NCBI GenBank assembly: GCA_016218905.1
Contig: JACRCS010000246.1
Location: 1 to 24,895 of the forward strand
DNA length: 24,895 nucleotides
Origin: Deltaproteobacteria bacterium
Lineage (GTDB): Bacteria; Desulfobacterota_C; Deferrisomatia; Deferrisomatales; JACRMM01
Direction of reading: 5' to 3'
Every line of letters begins with the position of its first letter. Within the stretch, counting starts at the first letter, position 1. Below are positions 23,289 through 24,895 of the stretch, piece by piece. The notes under the pieces were generated by a model, which saw only the letters and a program-made list of their open reading frames with translations, was not told where the DNA came from and searched no databases. A program made the translations under genes and the position numbers.

Positions 23289-23337
23289 TCCCTCGGAGAC
23301 CGGTCACCGGCGGGGCCGGGAGGGCCGAACCGAGGGA
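23289..23337 (-). other. Possible stem in the fusA leader
   Basis: TCCCTCGG (23289-23296) and CCGAGGGA (23330-23337) are exact complements in the roughly 80-base leader between the fusA promoter and its start. They enclose 33 GC-rich bases with CCGG repeats. The stem ends 30 bases before the start codon. It may be a regulatory structure or chance in GC-rich DNA. Confidence 0.3.
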
Positions 23338-23345
23338 AGTCGGCC

Positions 23346-23374
23346 TTTATACCCCTGGCGTTCAGGCTGGTCAA
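23346..23374 (-). promoter_or_regulatory. Sigma-70-type promoter for fusA
   Basis: On the minus strand, TTGACC (23374-23369) and TATAAA (23351-23346) are separated by exactly 17 bases, with an AT-rich stretch (23371-23390, CTTTTTGTTTGA on the minus strand) just upstream. Transcription would start near 23339, giving a leader of about 80 bases before the fusA ATG. Confidence 0.75.
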
Positions 23375-23410
23375 ACAAAAAGATAAGGATCGTTCTCGGC
23401 TGCCCCGGTG

Positions 23411-23455
23411 GAGCGGACGGGTCCGACGGGTTCGACAGGTCCGACCGGTCCGACA
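23411..23455. repeat. Nonamer tandem array upstream of folC
   Basis: Units are GAGCGGACG (23411, degenerate), GGTCCGACG (23420), GGTTCGACA (23429), GGTCCGACC (23438) and GGTCCGACA (23447). No inverted partner array is visible. It lies in the divergent gap between fusA and folC, upstream of the fusA promoter. Confidence 0.75.
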
Positions 23456-23536
23456 CCGCCCTCCCCTCCTCTCTGGACACCCCCTCCCATCTCTGGTAGG
23501 TAGGGACGCCGGCCGGCCCCTCTCTTCGGGTGAGTC

Positions 23537-24838
23537 ATGACGCCTCAGGAAGCCCTTCAAGCCATCGACGGCCTCGAGAAGTTCGGGATGAACCTGGGCC
23601 TGGAGCGGATCCGGCTCTGCCTGGCCTTTCTGGGCGAGCCGCAGCTCCGCTATCCCACGGTCCACGTCGGGGGTACCAACGGGAAGGGCTCCACGTGCGC
23701 CTTCCTCGCGAGCGTCCTCTCCCGGAGCGGCCGCAAGGTGGGGCTCTACACGTCGCCACCGCTCGAGCACTTCGGGGAGAGGCTGCGGATCGACGGCGAG
23801 TGCCTGCCGGAGGAGCTCGTCCCGGCGCTCCTGGAGGAGGTCTTGGCGGCCGGCCGGGCCCACGCGGCCCTCCAGGCGATGACGCAGTTCGAAGTGATCA
23901 CCGCCATGGCCTTCCTCTACTTCGCCCGCGAGGGGGTCGACGCGGCGGTGATCGAGGTCGGACTGGGCGGGCGGCTCGACTCCACGAACGTCCTCTCCCC
24001 CTCGGCCTGCGTCGTCACCAACGTCGGGCTGGAACACGCCGAGCACCTCGGGCCCGCGGTGGCCGACATCGCCCGGGAGAAGGCGGGGATCGCAAAGCCG
24101 GGCATTCCCCTCGTGACGGCGGCGGAAGGCGAGGCCCTGGAGGCGCTCGAAGCGGAGGCGAGGCGCCGGGGCGCCCCGGTGTTGGCCCTGGGGAGGGAGT
24201 TCTTCGTCGAGCCGGAGAGCCCGGGAGCCCTCGCGTACCGGGGGCGCCGGCGGCGCTTCGACGGGCTCCGGCCCGGACTGCCGGGCGGTTATCAGCGACC
24301 GAACGTCGCCGTCGCCCTGGCCGCCGTCGAGGTCCTCGAAGACGCGGGCTGGATGATCCCCGAAGACGCGGTCCGGGCTGGTATCGCGAGCGCCTCCTGG
24401 CCGGGGAGGCTCGAGGTCCTGCGGGCGCGTCCCGGCTCCCCTGGGCCCGCCGTGGTGCTCGACGGCGCCCACAACCCCCACGCCTCGCGCGTGCTGGCTC
24501 GTGCGCTCGCCGAGGACCTGCCCCACGAGCGCCTCTTCCTCGTCCTCGGCGTCCTCGGCGACAAGGACGCCCGCTCCATCCTCGCGGACCTCCTGCCTCT
24601 GGGCGACAGGGTCTTCTTCACCCGCTCGTCCTCCCGGCGCGCCCTCGACCCATCGGAGCTGGAGGGGCTCGCGACCGGGCTCGGCCGGGCACCGGGCGCG
24701 GTCGTCGCCACCGTGGGCGAGGCGCTGGACCGGGCGCTCGCCGAGGCGGGCGAAGCGGACCTCGTCTGCGTCACCGGCTCGCTCACCACCGTCGGCGAGG
24801 CCCGCTCGCACCTGCGCTCGCTCGCTTGGCTTCGGTGA
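23537..24838 (+). CDS. folC: Folylpolyglutamate synthase / dihydrofolate synthase
   Basis: This enzyme adds glutamate to dihydropteroate and/or folates using ATP. The 433 residues cover the full FolC/Mur-ligase architecture. The P-loop is GGTNGKGST (45-53). VIEVGLGGRLDSTN (138-151) carries the catalytic Glu and omega-loop residues. The conserved Lys region is REKAGIAKPG (180-189, K182 probably carbamylated). The hinge and C-terminal domain begin near GRLEV (290-294) with VLDGAHNPH (307-315). VLGDKDA and CVTGSL complete the pattern. The ATG at 23537 has only a weak GGGTGAG upstream. Its stop overlaps the next gene's GTG by three bases, suggesting an operon running to the right. Whether it is bifunctional or single-function cannot be told by eye. 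Confidence 0.93.
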   Translation: MTPQEALQAIDGLEKFGMNLGLERIRLCLAFLGEPQLRYPTVHVGGTNGKGSTCAFLASVLSRSGRKVGLYTSPPLEHFGERLRIDGECLPEELVPALLEEVLAAGRAHAALQAMTQFEVITAMAFLYFAREGVDAAVIEVGLGGRLDSTNVLSPSACVVTNVGLEHAEHLGPAVADIAREKAGIAKPGIPLVTAAEGEALEALEAEARRRGAPVLALGREFFVEPESPGALAYRGRRRRFDGLRPGLPGGYQRPNVAVALAAVEVLEDAGWMIPEDAVRAGIASASWPGRLEVLRARPGSPGPAVVLDGAHNPHASRVLARALAEDLPHERLFLVLGVLGDKDARSILADLLPLGDRVFFTRSSSRRALDPSELEGLATGLGRAPGAVVATVGEALDRALAEAGEADLVCVTGSLTTVGEARSHLRSLAWLR

Positions 24839-24895
24839 AGAGCGGCCGCTTCCCCCTCACCGCCGTCTCCTTCGCCGCCCTGCTCGCGCTCGGGA
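24835..24895 (+). CDS. Start of a gene downstream of folC, probably exported (cut by the right edge)
   Basis: A GTG at 24835 overlaps the folC stop as GTGA and opens a frame to the window end: MKSGRFPLTAVSFAALLALG. A basic N-terminus followed by a hydrophobic run looks like a signal peptide or a first membrane helix. The same GTGA coupling is used at other operon junctions in this window, which supports the start. The product cannot be named from 20 residues. Confidence 0.5.
   Translation, partial: MKSGRFPLTAVSFAALLALG

Noticed and set aside
20425..23307. Apparent 960-residue fusion ending in the RecA-fold ATPase
   Set aside because: The upstream two thirds are a shadow frame of fusA. An ATG with a strong ribosome-binding site at 21111 explains the ATPase on its own.
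23255..24811. Long minus-strand open frame opposite folC
   Set aside because: It is antisense to folC with low-complexity composition and no domain.

Overview
The window is about 25 kb of very GC-rich bacterial DNA (strong G/C at third codon positions, GTG and TTG starts, many 4-base ATGA/GTGA gene overlaps). It looks like a Gram-negative, free-living or sediment-type bacterium with a ferredoxin-linked metabolism. The EF-G is of the mitochondrial-EFG1-like (spdEFG1) type known from delta-proteobacteria, spirochaetes and planctomycetes. The lipoprotein, the Nfn pair and the Ste24 protease would fit an Acidobacteriota, Myxococcota or Desulfobacterota lineage, but the sequence alone does not fix the phylum.

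Layout. 1-80: N-terminus of an ISAzo13-type transposase running off the left edge. 189-6013 (+): tgt (queuosine), a secreted Slt-type lytic transglycosylase, and nfnA/nfnB (electron-bifurcating transhydrogenase). 6014-6697: gene-free region with repeats, an AT-rich promoter followed within about 60 bases by a strong terminator (candidate small RNA), and several hairpins. 6698-11655 (-): five genes sharing 4-base overlaps or short gaps: peptide-binding lipoprotein, two peptide permeases, an AmpD amidase and a secreted beta-lactamase-fold hydrolase. They look like a muropeptide scavenging/recycling operon without its ATPases. 11745-12323 (+): a YefM/YoeB toxin-antitoxin pair with a palindromic operator lying on its promoter. 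12445-13794: a divergent pair of regulators, an HTH-receiver protein and a phage-CI-like repressor, with two matching 15-bp palindromes between them. 13901-15502 (-): secreted multicopper oxidase. 15840-17536 (+): Ste24-type protease and a YfcE-type phosphoesterase. 17730-19908 (+): molybdate transporter modA (frameshifted), modC, modB. 19981-23258 (-): fusA, a RecA-fold ATPase and a small unknown protein. 23537-24895 (+): folC and the start of a secreted protein.

The most unusual feature is not a gene. At least seven intergenic gaps carry short-period tandem arrays (unit 7 or 9 bases). Each gap has its own consensus, apart from one heptamer family that recurs at three loci. Most arrays are paired as inverted arms, and several begin exactly at a stop codon or directly after a stem-loop at a stop codon. 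One splits the nfnA-nfnB pair. I do not recognise a named repeat family for these.
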